From JACZST01 sp036985755 (GTDB taxonomy: Bacteria; Actinomycetota; Acidimicrobiia; Spongiisociales; UBA5794): a stretch of 23,166 nt of DNA. A model generated the notes under the pieces. The model did no database searches. It worked only from the letters and a program-made list of their open reading frames with translations, and was not told the origin of the DNA. This document shows positions 15,845 to 23,130 of this stretch, in pieces. The stretch lies in the NCBI GenBank assembly GCA_036985755.1, contig BTQG01000032.1, positions 1 through 23,166 on the forward strand. The letters run 5' to 3'. How positions within the stretch are numbered: position 1 is the stretch's first letter; every line of letters starts with the position of its first letter. The position numbers were made by a program, and so were the translations under genes.

Positions 15845-17267
15845 AGAGGAAGTCCTGCTCCTTGTTCTGTATGCCTCGCTGCGGTTGAGCAATCCAACCG
15901 GCGAATTCTCCTGGTTCGAACTGTGGCTGCATCAACTCCTCGATGAAGACCCGGTCGTCCGAAGTCGGTAGCCAGGCCGACTTCTTCGCTTCGAAGGTCT
16001 GGGTGTCGACGATGTCCCCCGTAGGAGAGACGGACAGCTCGGCGAACTCGCCGACCTCTCTGTTGAAGGCGACGTGGGGCATGGTGATCTCGAAGTCGAT
16101 GTCGCGGCTCGATAGCTCTCGGTTCCAGCGGGTGATCCCGCCCCGGCAGTCTTCGATGAAATCGTTCCGAAGGCGTGCGTTGAGCGCGTTGAGCGCCGGC
16201 GCCTCGACCAGTCGCAGCTCGCCGTCGACCAGCTTCATCACGGGGTAGGTGTCGTCGTGCAGTCGGTGGTCGTCCTGCAACTGGTCCTCGTGGTACCGGC
16301 CCTTGACACCGGCGTTGAAATAGTTGGCGGCGTTGGTGGATTCCTCCGAACCGAACAGATCGAGCGTCAGGGAGAAGTGCACGTTGGTCTTGCGTTGGAT
16401 CGTCGGCAGATCGACCACCCCCAGCGCCCGTACCGCTTCGATGTCGTACGGATCCTCGATCCCCGCCGACGTCATCGCCTCCGCGGTTCTCTGCACGATC
16501 CGCTTCACCCCCGTGTACCCCACGAACATGTGGTGTGCTTCCTCTGCGAGCATGAATCGGCAGGTGCGCGACAGGGGGTCAAAGCCCGACTGGGCCAGCG
16601 CTTCGAGCTGCATCTTCCCGTCACGGTCGGTGAAGTAGGTGAACATGAAGAACGAGAGCCAGTCGGGTGTCTCTTCGTTGAAGGCGCCCAGCATGCGGGG
16701 CTTCTCTTCGCTGCCCGACTGTCGTTCCAGGAGCTCGTGAGCCTCGTCGCGACCGTCACGCCCGAAGTGCTTCTGCAGGAGGTACACCATGGCCCATAGG
16801 TGGCGGCCTTCCTCGACGTTGACCTGAAACAGGTTTCTCATGTCGTAGAGCGACGGCGCGATGGAGCCGAGATGGCGTTGCTGTTCCACCGAGGCCGGCT
16901 CGGTGTCACCCTGGATGACGATCAGACGGCGCAGCATCGCCCGGTAGGCGCCGGGCACCTCCGTCCAGGCGGGCTCGCCGACATGCTCGCCGCACGGGAT
17001 CGTCCGGTCAGCCACGGCGGGAGCCAGCAGGATGCCCCACCGATACTCGGGCATCTTCACGAAGTCGAACTTCGCCCAACCCTCCTTCTCGACGCTGACG
17101 GCGGTACGGAGGTAGACGTCGGCCATCTGAAATCCTTCCGGCCCCATCGACCTCCACCAATCGAGGTACCCGGGATGCCACTTTTCGAGAGCACGTTGCA
17201 GCTTGGGATCGTCCGCCAGGCCGACATTGTTCGGAATCAAGGCGTCGTAGTCGACCGTCTCTGTCAT
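15828..17267 (-). CDS. boxB: Benzoyl-CoA 2,3-epoxidase, oxygenase component
   Basis: A 479-residue di-iron oxygenase (the Azoarcus enzyme has about 473). BoxB uses O2 and electrons from the reductase BoxA to make 2,3-epoxybenzoyl-CoA, committing benzoyl-CoA to aerobic, CoA-bound degradation. All six iron ligands expected from the Azoarcus enzyme appear with a constant offset of three: E123, E153, H156 (EEGRH), D214 (YFTD), E243 and H246 (AEEAHH). Other family-like segments are WHPGYLDWWRSMGPEGFQ, PEYRWGILLAP and CRGGITRWN. Start: the ATG at 17267 forms TGATG with the boxC stop and has AGGAG about 7 nt upstream. No boxA is present here, so electrons must come from a reductase encoded elsewhere. 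Confidence 0.95.
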   Translation of the reverse strand: MTETVDYDALIPNNVGLADDPKLQRALEKWHPGYLDWWRSMGPEGFQMADVYLRTAVSVEKEGWAKFDFVKMPEYRWGILLAPAVADRTIPCGEHVGEPAWTEVPGAYRAMLRRLIVIQGDTEPASVEQQRHLGSIAPSLYDMRNLFQVNVEEGRHLWAMVYLLQKHFGRDGRDEAHELLERQSGSEEKPRMLGAFNEETPDWLSFFMFTYFTDRDGKMQLEALAQSGFDPLSRTCRFMLAEEAHHMFVGYTGVKRIVQRTAEAMTSAGIEDPYDIEAVRALGVVDLPTIQRKTNVHFSLTLDLFGSEESTNAANYFNAGVKGRYHEDQLQDDHRLHDDTYPVMKLVDGELRLVEAPALNALNARLRNDFIEDCRGGITRWNRELSSRDIDFEITMPHVAFNREVGEFAELSVSPTGDIVDTQTFEAKKSAWLPTSDDRVFIEELMQPQFEPGEFAGWIAQPQRGIQNKEQDFLYVKLP

Positions 17268-18904
17268 CAGACTCTCCTCGTGTCGTACTTGGGTCGGCGA
17301 CCGGTGCCGTAGCTCCGTAGGGCACCGGCTTCTCCCGAAGCGTTGGGTCTCTGGAAGACCCAGTTCTGCCACGCGGTGAGCCGTCCGAAGATCTTGGTTT
17401 CCATGGTCTCGGGACCGGGAAAGCGCAGGTTCGCTTCCATTGCGGTGAGGGCATCGGGTGAGAAGGACGCGCGTTCCTCCAGAATGATGCGGATCTCATC
17501 GTCCCAGTCGACGTCGTCCATCACGTCGGTGACAACGCCGACGGCGAGGGCCTCCTGGGCATCGAGCCGTTCACCAACGACCGAAGTGGCCGCCTCCAGC
17601 GCCGATTCGTCTCCCCAAAAACGTGCCTCCAGCCGGGTCAGGTCGTTCGCCATCGGCAAGGGCCCGGTGTTGGAGCCGGTGAGCTCCAACGCGGCGTCGG
17701 CGCCTCCTGCGTCACGACTCCCTTCCAGCATGTAGGCGCGGTCGGAGGCCAGGACGATCTCGGCGAGGAATCCGCTGAAGCAGCTACCGGGCTCGACGAG
17801 GGCGATCATGGTCCGCGACGTCATGTCGATCCTTTTCAGGATACGTTTCCAGTAGAGGACGACCTCGCGGACCAGCCAGTGCTCTGCGTGTTCCAACAGG
17901 AACGCGTCGTAGCTCTCCACCAGATCGGCGTCGCCTTCGCTCCGGAACACGAAGATGCCTGCGTCCATCTCGTTGACCCGCATGTGCAGAATCGCATCAT
18001 CGAGCTCCCGTCCCAGGCGCAGCGGCCAGAAGCCTGCGGTGATCCCGGCGGGCTCGGACGGTGGCGGGCCATCCGGCCCGGTGATCGTCATCGTGGCGAT
18101 CCGCGTCGGCCGGTCGATTTCGATCCGAAGGCTGCTGTAGTCCACGCCGTCGTCGCTGAAGGTTCGGGTGAGCTCGGTCAGCTCCACGCCCTCGGCATCG
18201 GTGGGGCGATCGGTTTCGCGGGCCATCTGATCCGCTCGCGCCGATACCGTGTCGCGAAACTCGGACCGCGGGACGAGTTCGTCGACCAGGCCCCAGTCGA
18301 GGGCCTTTTTCCCTTTCACTCCCTCCTCCACGGTGCTGAACACGTCGGCTCGATCGCGTCGAACGTGGCGCTTGTCGACCAACCGGGTGAGACCGCCGGT
18401 GCCGGGAAGCACCCCGAGCAATGGGACTTCCGGAAGTGCCACCGACGCGTTCCCGTCGTCCATGAGCATGATGCGGTCGGTGGTGAGCGCCAGCTCGTAT
18501 CCACCGCCGGCCGCGGTGCCGTTGATGGCAGCGACATAGCGTTGACCCGAGTTGGCCGAGGCGTCTTCGATGGCGCTGCGGGTCTCGTTGGTGAACTTGC
18601 AGAAGTTGACCTTCAGAGAATGGTCGGCGGAGGCGAGCATCCCGATGTTCGCTCCAGCGCAGAACACCCGGTCTCTTTGCGATTCGATGACGACGGCGCC
18701 GACCTCCGGGTGCTCGAATCTGACTCGCTGCACTGCGTCGTAGAGCTCGATGTCGACGCCGAGATCGTAGGAGTTCAACTTGAGCTCGTACCCGTCGTCG
18801 AGCCCGCCGTCGGGGTCGACATCCATGTCGAGATAGGCGATGCGCTCGTCAACGGTGAGCTTCCAGTGCCGGTACCGATCGGGGTGGGTCTGGAAATCGA
18901 TCAT
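17267..18904 (-). CDS. boxC: Benzoyl-CoA-dihydrodiol lyase / 2,3-epoxybenzoyl-CoA dihydrolase
   Basis: A 545-residue protein with two crotonase-like halves, matching BoxC (about 555). It hydrolyses and cleaves the epoxide of benzoyl-CoA to 3,4-dehydroadipyl-CoA semialdehyde plus formate. The first half contains RVFCAGANIGML (79-90) and NGTAAGGGYELALTTDR (128-144), the oxyanion-hole region. The second half begins near 275 and includes EPGSCFSGFLAEIVLASDRAYMLEGSR. Typical N-terminal residues are FQTHPDRYRHWKL. The ATG at 18904 is preferred; a TTG at 18916 lies inside the probable -10 box. No Shine-Dalgarno is seen, and a TANNNT box 10 nt upstream suggests a nearly leaderless transcript. An operator-like inverted repeat lies just upstream. 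Confidence 0.95.
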   Translation of the reverse strand: MIDFQTHPDRYRHWKLTVDERIAYLDMDVDPDGGLDDGYELKLNSYDLGVDIELYDAVQRVRFEHPEVGAVVIESQRDRVFCAGANIGMLASADHSLKVNFCKFTNETRSAIEDASANSGQRYVAAINGTAAGGGYELALTTDRIMLMDDGNASVALPEVPLLGVLPGTGGLTRLVDKRHVRRDRADVFSTVEEGVKGKKALDWGLVDELVPRSEFRDTVSARADQMARETDRPTDAEGVELTELTRTFSDDGVDYSSLRIEIDRPTRIATMTITGPDGPPPSEPAGITAGFWPLRLGRELDDAILHMRVNEMDAGIFVFRSEGDADLVESYDAFLLEHAEHWLVREVVLYWKRILKRIDMTSRTMIALVEPGSCFSGFLAEIVLASDRAYMLEGSRDAGGADAALELTGSNTGPLPMANDLTRLEARFWGDESALEAATSVVGERLDAQEALAVGVVTDVMDDVDWDDEIRIILEERASFSPDALTAMEANLRFPGPETMETKIFGRLTAWQNWVFQRPNASGEAGALRSYGTGRRPKYDTRRV

Positions 18905-18914
18905 CAGGTGGCTC

Positions 18915-18920
18915 AATCTA
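18915..18920 (-). promoter_or_regulatory. Putative -10 box of boxC
   Basis: TAGATT on the minus strand fits the actinobacterial TANNNT pattern and ends 10 nt before the boxC ATG, so transcription would start within a few bases of the start codon. No good -35 is visible. The neighbouring dyad occupies the spacer and -35 zone. Confidence 0.45.
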
Positions 18921-18921
18921 A

Positions 18922-18935
18922 ACTGACCAGTCAGT
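18922..18935. promoter_or_regulatory. Inverted-repeat operator candidate (TetR type) upstream of boxC
   Basis: ACTGAC-CA-GTCAGT is an inverted repeat with perfect 6-base arms and a 2-base centre, lying in an otherwise dyad-poor spacer. Size and symmetry match operators of TetR regulators of aromatic and fatty-acid CoA metabolism. It directly abuts the putative -10 box of boxC, so occupancy would block RNA polymerase. The likely ligand is the TetR protein encoded two genes downstream. Confidence 0.65.
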
Positions 18936-18993
18936 CAACGTTGTCGCAGCCACCCTGGGATACCGGCCCTCGACCACGGCGATCCATCCACCC

Positions 18994-20526
18994 TCAGTCG
19001 TCGCGCAGCTTGAAGCGCTGCACCTTGCCGGTGGCGGTCCGGGGAAAGTCGTCGACGAAATCGATCACGTGGGGGAACTCATACCGCTGCAGCTCCGCCT
19101 TGCACCACTCCTGCAGCTCCCCGATGAGGCGATCGTCACCCACTGCGGTGGTGTCGCTCAGAATCACGAACGCCTTGATGCGGGACCGAAGGTCGATCTC
19201 GGCCAGCACCACCGCGGCTTCGCTCACCTCCGGATGCTCCATGAGCCGATTCTCGATCTCGATCGGGCTGACCCACAGGCCCCCGATCTTCATCATGTCA
19301 TCGACGCGTCCCTCGTAGATGAAGTACCCGTCCTCGTCCTCGTGGTACCGGTCGCCGGAAAGGAACCACTCATCTCGGATCTTGGCCTTGGTGCGCTCGG
19401 GCTGATTCCAATACAGCGTTGGCGCGCTGGGGCCACGGACCCACATCTCGCCGGCCTCCCCCTTCTCGCACGGAAGCCCGTCCCGGTCCCGGATCTCGAC
19501 GTCGTAGTCGCCACAGGGTGTGCCCGAGGTCCCCGGCTTCACGGCGCCCGCCCGGTTCGAGCAGTAGATGTGGAGCATCTCGGTGGAGCCGACCCCGTCC
19601 AGGATCTCAATCCCGGTCCTGTCATGGAAGCGGCGCCAAATCTCGGGTGGCAACGCCTCGGCCGCCGAGATGCCGAGCCGAACAGACGACCAGTCCGTTT
19701 CGTCGAACTCCGGCTCGGCGAGGAGCGCGTTGTACAGCGCCGGCACACAGAAGAACAACGTGGGGTTGTGGGTTTGTACGCGCTCCAAAAGCCGGTCCGG
19801 CGTTGGACGACCGGTGAGGTAGACCGAGGTGGCTCCCGACCAGAGCGGGAAGGAGAGGTTGTTCCCGAGCCCGTAGGCGTGGAACATCTTGGTGCTCGAG
19901 AACACCACGTCCTCGGGTCCGATCCCGAGCACCGGCTCGGCGTACGAGCGGCAGGTCCCAGCCACGTCGCCGTGACGATGCGGGACACCCTTCGGTTTTC
20001 CCGTCGAGCCCGAGCTGTAGAGCCAGAAGGCGATCTCATCGGATTGCGTCGGCACCGGGGAGAACTCGTCGCTGCCGGAGGACATCCACTCGTCCAGCGA
20101 CTCCGCGCCATCCGGGGCATCGCCGTTGGCAACGATGAGCGACGTGCCGGGCCGGGCCGCAACCTGCGGGCCCACGGCGTCGAGGAAGGCGGCATCGACT
20201 ACCGCCGCCACCGCATCCGAATCATCGATGAAGTAGCCGAAATCCTCGGGGCGAAGCACGAAGTTGCTGGGGATGGGAACGGCGCCGCATCGCATGGCAC
20301 CGAGGAATGCCGCAGGGAAGGCCGGGGTGTCGTCGAGAACCAGCAGCACACGGTCCTCTCGGGCGACACCCATCTCGCTGAGCCGGCCGGCAACGCGGCA
20401 CATCGCCGTATACAGGTCGCCCGCCGACCACGCCACATCGTCGGCGGTGATGAGGGCGGTCTTGTCGGAGCGACCCTCCTCGAGCCATCCGTCGACGAGC
20501 GTGCTGATGTTGGCACCGTGTTGCAC
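18994..20526 (-). CDS. bclA: Benzoate-CoA ligase-type AMP-forming ligase
   Basis: A 510-residue adenylate-forming enzyme of the benzoate-CoA ligase group. It converts benzoate (or a hydroxy/aminobenzoate), ATP and CoA to aryl-CoA. Motifs in order: FWLYSSGSTGKPKGVPHRH (phosphate loop, about 167-185), MFHAYGLGNNLSFPLWSGAT (benzoate-ligase-like), GISAAEALPPEIWRRF, DGVGSTEMLHIY, WFLSGDRYHEDEDG, GRVDDMMKIGGLWVSPIEIE, and PRTATGKVQRFKLR with the catalytic lysine. The GTG at 20526 is chosen because AGGAG stands 9 nt upstream and the ligase fold begins immediately. An ATG at 20565 adds 13 residues without a ribosome site and remains possible. It lies 89 bases upstream of boxC on the same strand. Confidence 0.88.
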   Translation of the reverse strand: MQHGANISTLVDGWLEEGRSDKTALITADDVAWSAGDLYTAMCRVAGRLSEMGVAREDRVLLVLDDTPAFPAAFLGAMRCGAVPIPSNFVLRPEDFGYFIDDSDAVAAVVDAAFLDAVGPQVAARPGTSLIVANGDAPDGAESLDEWMSSGSDEFSPVPTQSDEIAFWLYSSGSTGKPKGVPHRHGDVAGTCRSYAEPVLGIGPEDVVFSSTKMFHAYGLGNNLSFPLWSGATSVYLTGRPTPDRLLERVQTHNPTLFFCVPALYNALLAEPEFDETDWSSVRLGISAAEALPPEIWRRFHDRTGIEILDGVGSTEMLHIYCSNRAGAVKPGTSGTPCGDYDVEIRDRDGLPCEKGEAGEMWVRGPSAPTLYWNQPERTKAKIRDEWFLSGDRYHEDEDGYFIYEGRVDDMMKIGGLWVSPIEIENRLMEHPEVSEAAVVLAEIDLRSRIKAFVILSDTTAVGDDRLIGELQEWCKAELQRYEFPHVIDFVDDFPRTATGKVQRFKLRDD

Positions 20527-20614
20527 GAGTCGAGGCTCCTGGCAGTCGGCGGGCGCCCTCGACATTATCAGGACCGGGACCGCCTGTCGTATGGGGAGTG
20601 GACATGGCCGCCGT

Positions 20615-20620
20615 TAGGCT
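20615..20620 (+). promoter_or_regulatory. Putative -10 box for a leaderless hydrolase transcript
   Basis: TAGGCT fits TANNNT and ends 8 nt before the ATG at 20629, the spacing expected for leaderless actinobacterial transcripts. No Shine-Dalgarno precedes that ATG. No clear -35 is seen. Confidence 0.35.
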
Positions 20621-20628
20621 GACCCGCC

Positions 20629-21417
20629 ATGCTGTCACCCTCGCCCGGCGACGACGCGGAGTTCATGCAGGCAGCCGGCGTGCGGCTGCATTACCGCTGG
20701 CTGAATCCAGACGCCGCGGGGGCACCGGTCGTGTTCCTCCACGAGGGCCTCGGCAGCATCGAGCTCTGGCGCGACTTTCCCGACGATGTGGTCGAGGCGT
20801 GCGCCAGGCCTGGCCTCAACTACTCGCGGTATGGCAACGGGTGGTCGGATCCGTTGACCGAGCCACGGCCCCCCGAATACATGCACGATGAGGCACTCCG
20901 AACCTTGCCCGAGGTCATCGAACGCCTGGTGAGCCGGCCACCGATCCTGGTGGGCCACTCGGACGGGGCGTCGATCGCGCTCATCTACACCGGATCCGGT
21001 CATCCGGTCGAAGGCCTCGTGCTGCTCGCTCCCCATGTGTATACCGAGCCGGAGGGTCTCCGGTCTATCGCGGCGATTCGTGAGGGCTTTCCGACCTCCG
21101 ACCTGCCCGAGCGGATGGGCAAGTATCACGCCGACCCCGAGGCGACCTTCTTGGGCTGGGCGGACGTCTGGCTGAGCCGGGAGTTTCAAGACTGGAACAT
21201 CGAGGAGTACCTCCCCGGGGTCACCTGCCCGGTCCTGCTCGTTCAGGGTGACGAGGACGAGTACGGGTCCACGGCTCAACTCGACGCCATCGAGGGTTCG
21301 GTGCCGGCGTCGGTCGAACGATTGATGGTGCCGGGTGCAGGTCATTCGCCACACCTCGCCAACCCCGATCTCGTGACCGAGGTGTCGGCTCGCTTCATCA
21401 CCGGTGTGTTGCCATGA
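20629..21417 (+). CDS. Alpha/beta-fold hydrolase of the box cluster
   Basis: A 262-residue alpha/beta hydrolase. The likely nucleophile is S111 in VGHSDGAS, the acid is in VQGDEDEYGS (D208 or D210), and the base is H239 in GAGHSPH. The N-terminal oxyanion segment VFLHEGLGSIELWRDFP (about 35-51) resembles hydrolases commonly encoded beside boxB/boxC in other bacteria. Their exact role is unsettled; thioester or lactone hydrolysis in the benzoyl-CoA pathway is plausible. The gene diverges from the benzoate-CoA ligase and overlaps the thioesterase gene by 4 bases (ATGA), so the two are co-translated. No signal peptide, so cytoplasmic. Confidence 0.85.
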   Translation: MLSPSPGDDAEFMQAAGVRLHYRWLNPDAAGAPVVFLHEGLGSIELWRDFPDDVVEACARPGLNYSRYGNGWSDPLTEPRPPEYMHDEALRTLPEVIERLVSRPPILVGHSDGASIALIYTGSGHPVEGLVLLAPHVYTEPEGLRSIAAIREGFPTSDLPERMGKYHADPEATFLGWADVWLSREFQDWNIEEYLPGVTCPVLLVQGDEDEYGSTAQLDAIEGSVPASVERLMVPGAGHSPHLANPDLVTEVSARFITGVLP

Positions 21418-21797
21418 GCTCGATTTCGCTGTCGCGAAGGGTGCAGTGGATCGACACCGATGCCGCCGGGATCTGGCACTACTCGAACGTGGTGCGCTGG
21501 GCCGAGGAGGCAGAGGCCGAACTGCACCGCGAGCTGGGGATCATCGACCAGACCTTCGGTGCGACTCCCCGGGTCGCGGTCGAGTTCGAGTTTCGATCGC
21601 CGCTGCTCTTCGACGATCTCGTCGACGTCACCATTGCCGTCGACCGCGTAGGGGAGACATCGGTCACCTACGTCATCGAGGTGCGCAAGGGCCGTGATCT
21701 GGCGGCCTCCGGTCGGGTGGTGACGGTCTTCACCGATCGTGAGACCGGCGCCAAGAAGCCCTGGCCGGACGACATCCGCCGAGCGCTCGGTACGTAG
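21414..21797 (+). CDS. Hotdog-fold acyl-CoA thioesterase, 4-hydroxybenzoyl-CoA thioesterase-like
   Basis: A 127-residue single-hotdog thioesterase. The motif WIDTDAAGIWHYSNVVRWAEEAE (about 12-34) matches the 4-hydroxybenzoyl-CoA thioesterase (4HBT) family, with D16 aligning to the catalytic Asp17 of the Pseudomonas enzyme. It would hydrolyse aryl-CoA to free acid and CoA. In Azoarcus evansii a benzoyl-CoA thioesterase linked to the box genes is thought to prevent CoA depletion when ring oxidation lags; the same role is likely here. It overlaps the hydrolase stop by 4 bases and converges with the dehydrogenase gene 6 bases away. The preferred acyl group is not readable. Confidence 0.87.
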   Translation: MSSISLSRRVQWIDTDAAGIWHYSNVVRWAEEAEAELHRELGIIDQTFGATPRVAVEFEFRSPLLFDDLVDVTIAVDRVGETSVTYVIEVRKGRDLAASGRVVTVFTDRETGAKKPWPDDIRRALGT

Positions 21798-21803
21798 CGT
21801 CGG

Positions 21804-22928
21804 TCAGAACTCGATGACCTGGCGAAGCGCTTCGCCATCGGCGAGACGGTCGAGAGCGACGTTGATGTCGTCGAGCCGCAAGCGGTGCGAGATGAGTTCG
21901 TCGACGGGGAAACGACCCTCCCGGTACAGGTCGATGAAGTGTGGGACATCGCGCCGTGTGACGCACGAGCCGAGGTAGCTGCCGCGGACCGTCCCGCCGC
22001 CGGCGACCAGGGGCGCCAGCTCGAGGTGGTGGGAGACCCCGGGTCCGGGCAGCCCGAGGGTGGTCACGGTGCCGCCCCGCCGCACGAGTTGCATCGCCAG
22101 CTCGAAGCCCTCCAGGGTTCCCGAGGCCTCGATGGCGTGGTCGACGCCGCCGGCGGTCTTCTCGGCCACGAGGGTCGGCGTCTGCTCATCGGCCACCAGG
22201 ACGTCGGTTGCTCCGAGCGACGCTGCCGGGGCGAGCTTGGCGTCGAGCCGGTCGACGGCCACGATCCGCTCCGCGCCCGCGGCCTTGGCGCCGAGGATGG
22301 CCGAGAGCCCGACGGCTCCCAGGCCCACCACCGCCACCGAATCGTCCTCACCGACGCCGGCCGTATTGAGCGCGGTCCCGGCGCCGCAGAGCACGGCGCA
22401 TCCAAAGAGGCAGGTGTCCCGCGCCTCGAGGCCCGGTGGCAGCTTCACCGCCGAGGCTTCGGACACGAGGGTGTATTCGGCGAAGGCCGCCACACCCATG
22501 TGATGGTGGAGCTTCTCGCCGCGGTGGGTGAGGCGAGTACCTCCGGTGAGCAGCTCGCCCTTCTGGTTTGCCGCCGCACCGACCTCGCACAGCCAGGCCT
22601 CACCGGCACGGCATCGGACGCAGTCGCCGCACTGCGGCAGGTAGACGAGCACGACATCGTCCCCCGGATCGAGGGCAGTAACGCCGGGGCCGACTGCGGC
22701 CACCTTTCCTGCGGCCTCGTGCCCGATCACCATCGGCAGCGGCCACACCCGCGCACCGTTGACCACCGAGAGATCCGATCGGCACAAGCTGGCGGCGCCG
22801 ATCTCGACCAACACCTCGCCCGGACCCGGATCGGGCAGTTCGAGCTCGATGATCTCGAGGGGGCGGGACTCGGCGTACGGTCGAGGAAGACCACGATCGC
22901 GCAGCACTGCGCCCCGAAATCTGGTCAT
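21804..22928 (-). CDS. Zinc-dependent alcohol dehydrogenase (medium-chain family)
   Basis: A 374-residue zinc alcohol dehydrogenase of the class I/III-like group. Catalytic zinc ligands C49 (SLCRSD), H70-E71 (GHEAAG) and C177 (LFGCAVLCG) are present, as is the structural zinc set C100, C103, C106, C114. The NAD-binding motif is VVGLGAVGLSA. Length and the GCAVLCG segment fit aryl- or long-chain alcohol dehydrogenases rather than Had, which it resembles only at family level. It could feed the cluster by oxidising a benzyl-type alcohol, but nothing in the sequence proves this. It is a single gene convergent with the thioesterase. The ATG at 22928 has only a weak ribosome site. Confidence 0.85.
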   Translation of the reverse strand: MTRFRGAVLRDRGLPRPYAESRPLEIIELELPDPGPGEVLVEIGAASLCRSDLSVVNGARVWPLPMVIGHEAAGKVAAVGPGVTALDPGDDVVLVYLPQCGDCVRCRAGEAWLCEVGAAANQKGELLTGGTRLTHRGEKLHHHMGVAAFAEYTLVSEASAVKLPPGLEARDTCLFGCAVLCGAGTALNTAGVGEDDSVAVVGLGAVGLSAILGAKAAGAERIVAVDRLDAKLAPAASLGATDVLVADEQTPTLVAEKTAGGVDHAIEASGTLEGFELAMQLVRRGGTVTTLGLPGPGVSHHLELAPLVAGGGTVRGSYLGSCVTRRDVPHFIDLYREGRFPVDELISHRLRLDDINVALDRLADGEALRQVIEF

Positions 22929-23130
22929 GGCACCGACACGGGATGGTGATCAAGGCGCATCCCCGTTAGCTTGGCACACCGGTCCCAAGACTGCTGCGAG
23001 CGGGATCCGCTCCGGGTGCGTCCCGGCACGAGCTACGAGGCGAGGCGAGGCGAGGCGGCGAACGATTGTCGGCGGCCACCGATGACGGGTACCCTCGGGT
23101 GTCGTCACTGCTGTCATCCGGAGGCAATCG
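22929..23130. other. Divergent spacer between the dehydrogenase and the right-edge gene
   Basis: A 202-base intergenic region that should hold promoters for both flanking genes. It contains a pentanucleotide tandem repeat and the ribosome site of the right-edge gene (GGAGG at 23120-23124). I see no convincing -35/-10 pair and no copy of the boxC operator. Confidence 0.4.
23036..23055. repeat. CGAGG pentanucleotide, four tandem copies
   Basis: Four perfect CGAGG units stand in the divergent spacer about 75 bases before the right-edge gene. Non-coding tandem pentamers can change copy number by slippage and alter promoter spacing; no promoter element is clearly tied to it. Confidence 0.8.

Noticed and set aside
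17879..19318. Plus-strand open frame of 479 codons
   Set aside because: It is antisense to boxC and the end of the ligase and crosses the intergenic operator, with no domain-like sequence.
19069..20622. Plus-strand open frame of 517 codons
   Set aside because: It is antisense to the benzoate-CoA ligase, which carries every adenylate-forming motif; the translation is Arg/Gly/His-rich and shows no family pattern.
21804..22928. BoxD (semialdehyde dehydrogenase) or a second Had
   Set aside because: The protein has alcohol dehydrogenase zinc ligands and no aldehyde dehydrogenase cysteine/glutamate motifs, and it lacks the Had-specific stretches seen in the operon gene.
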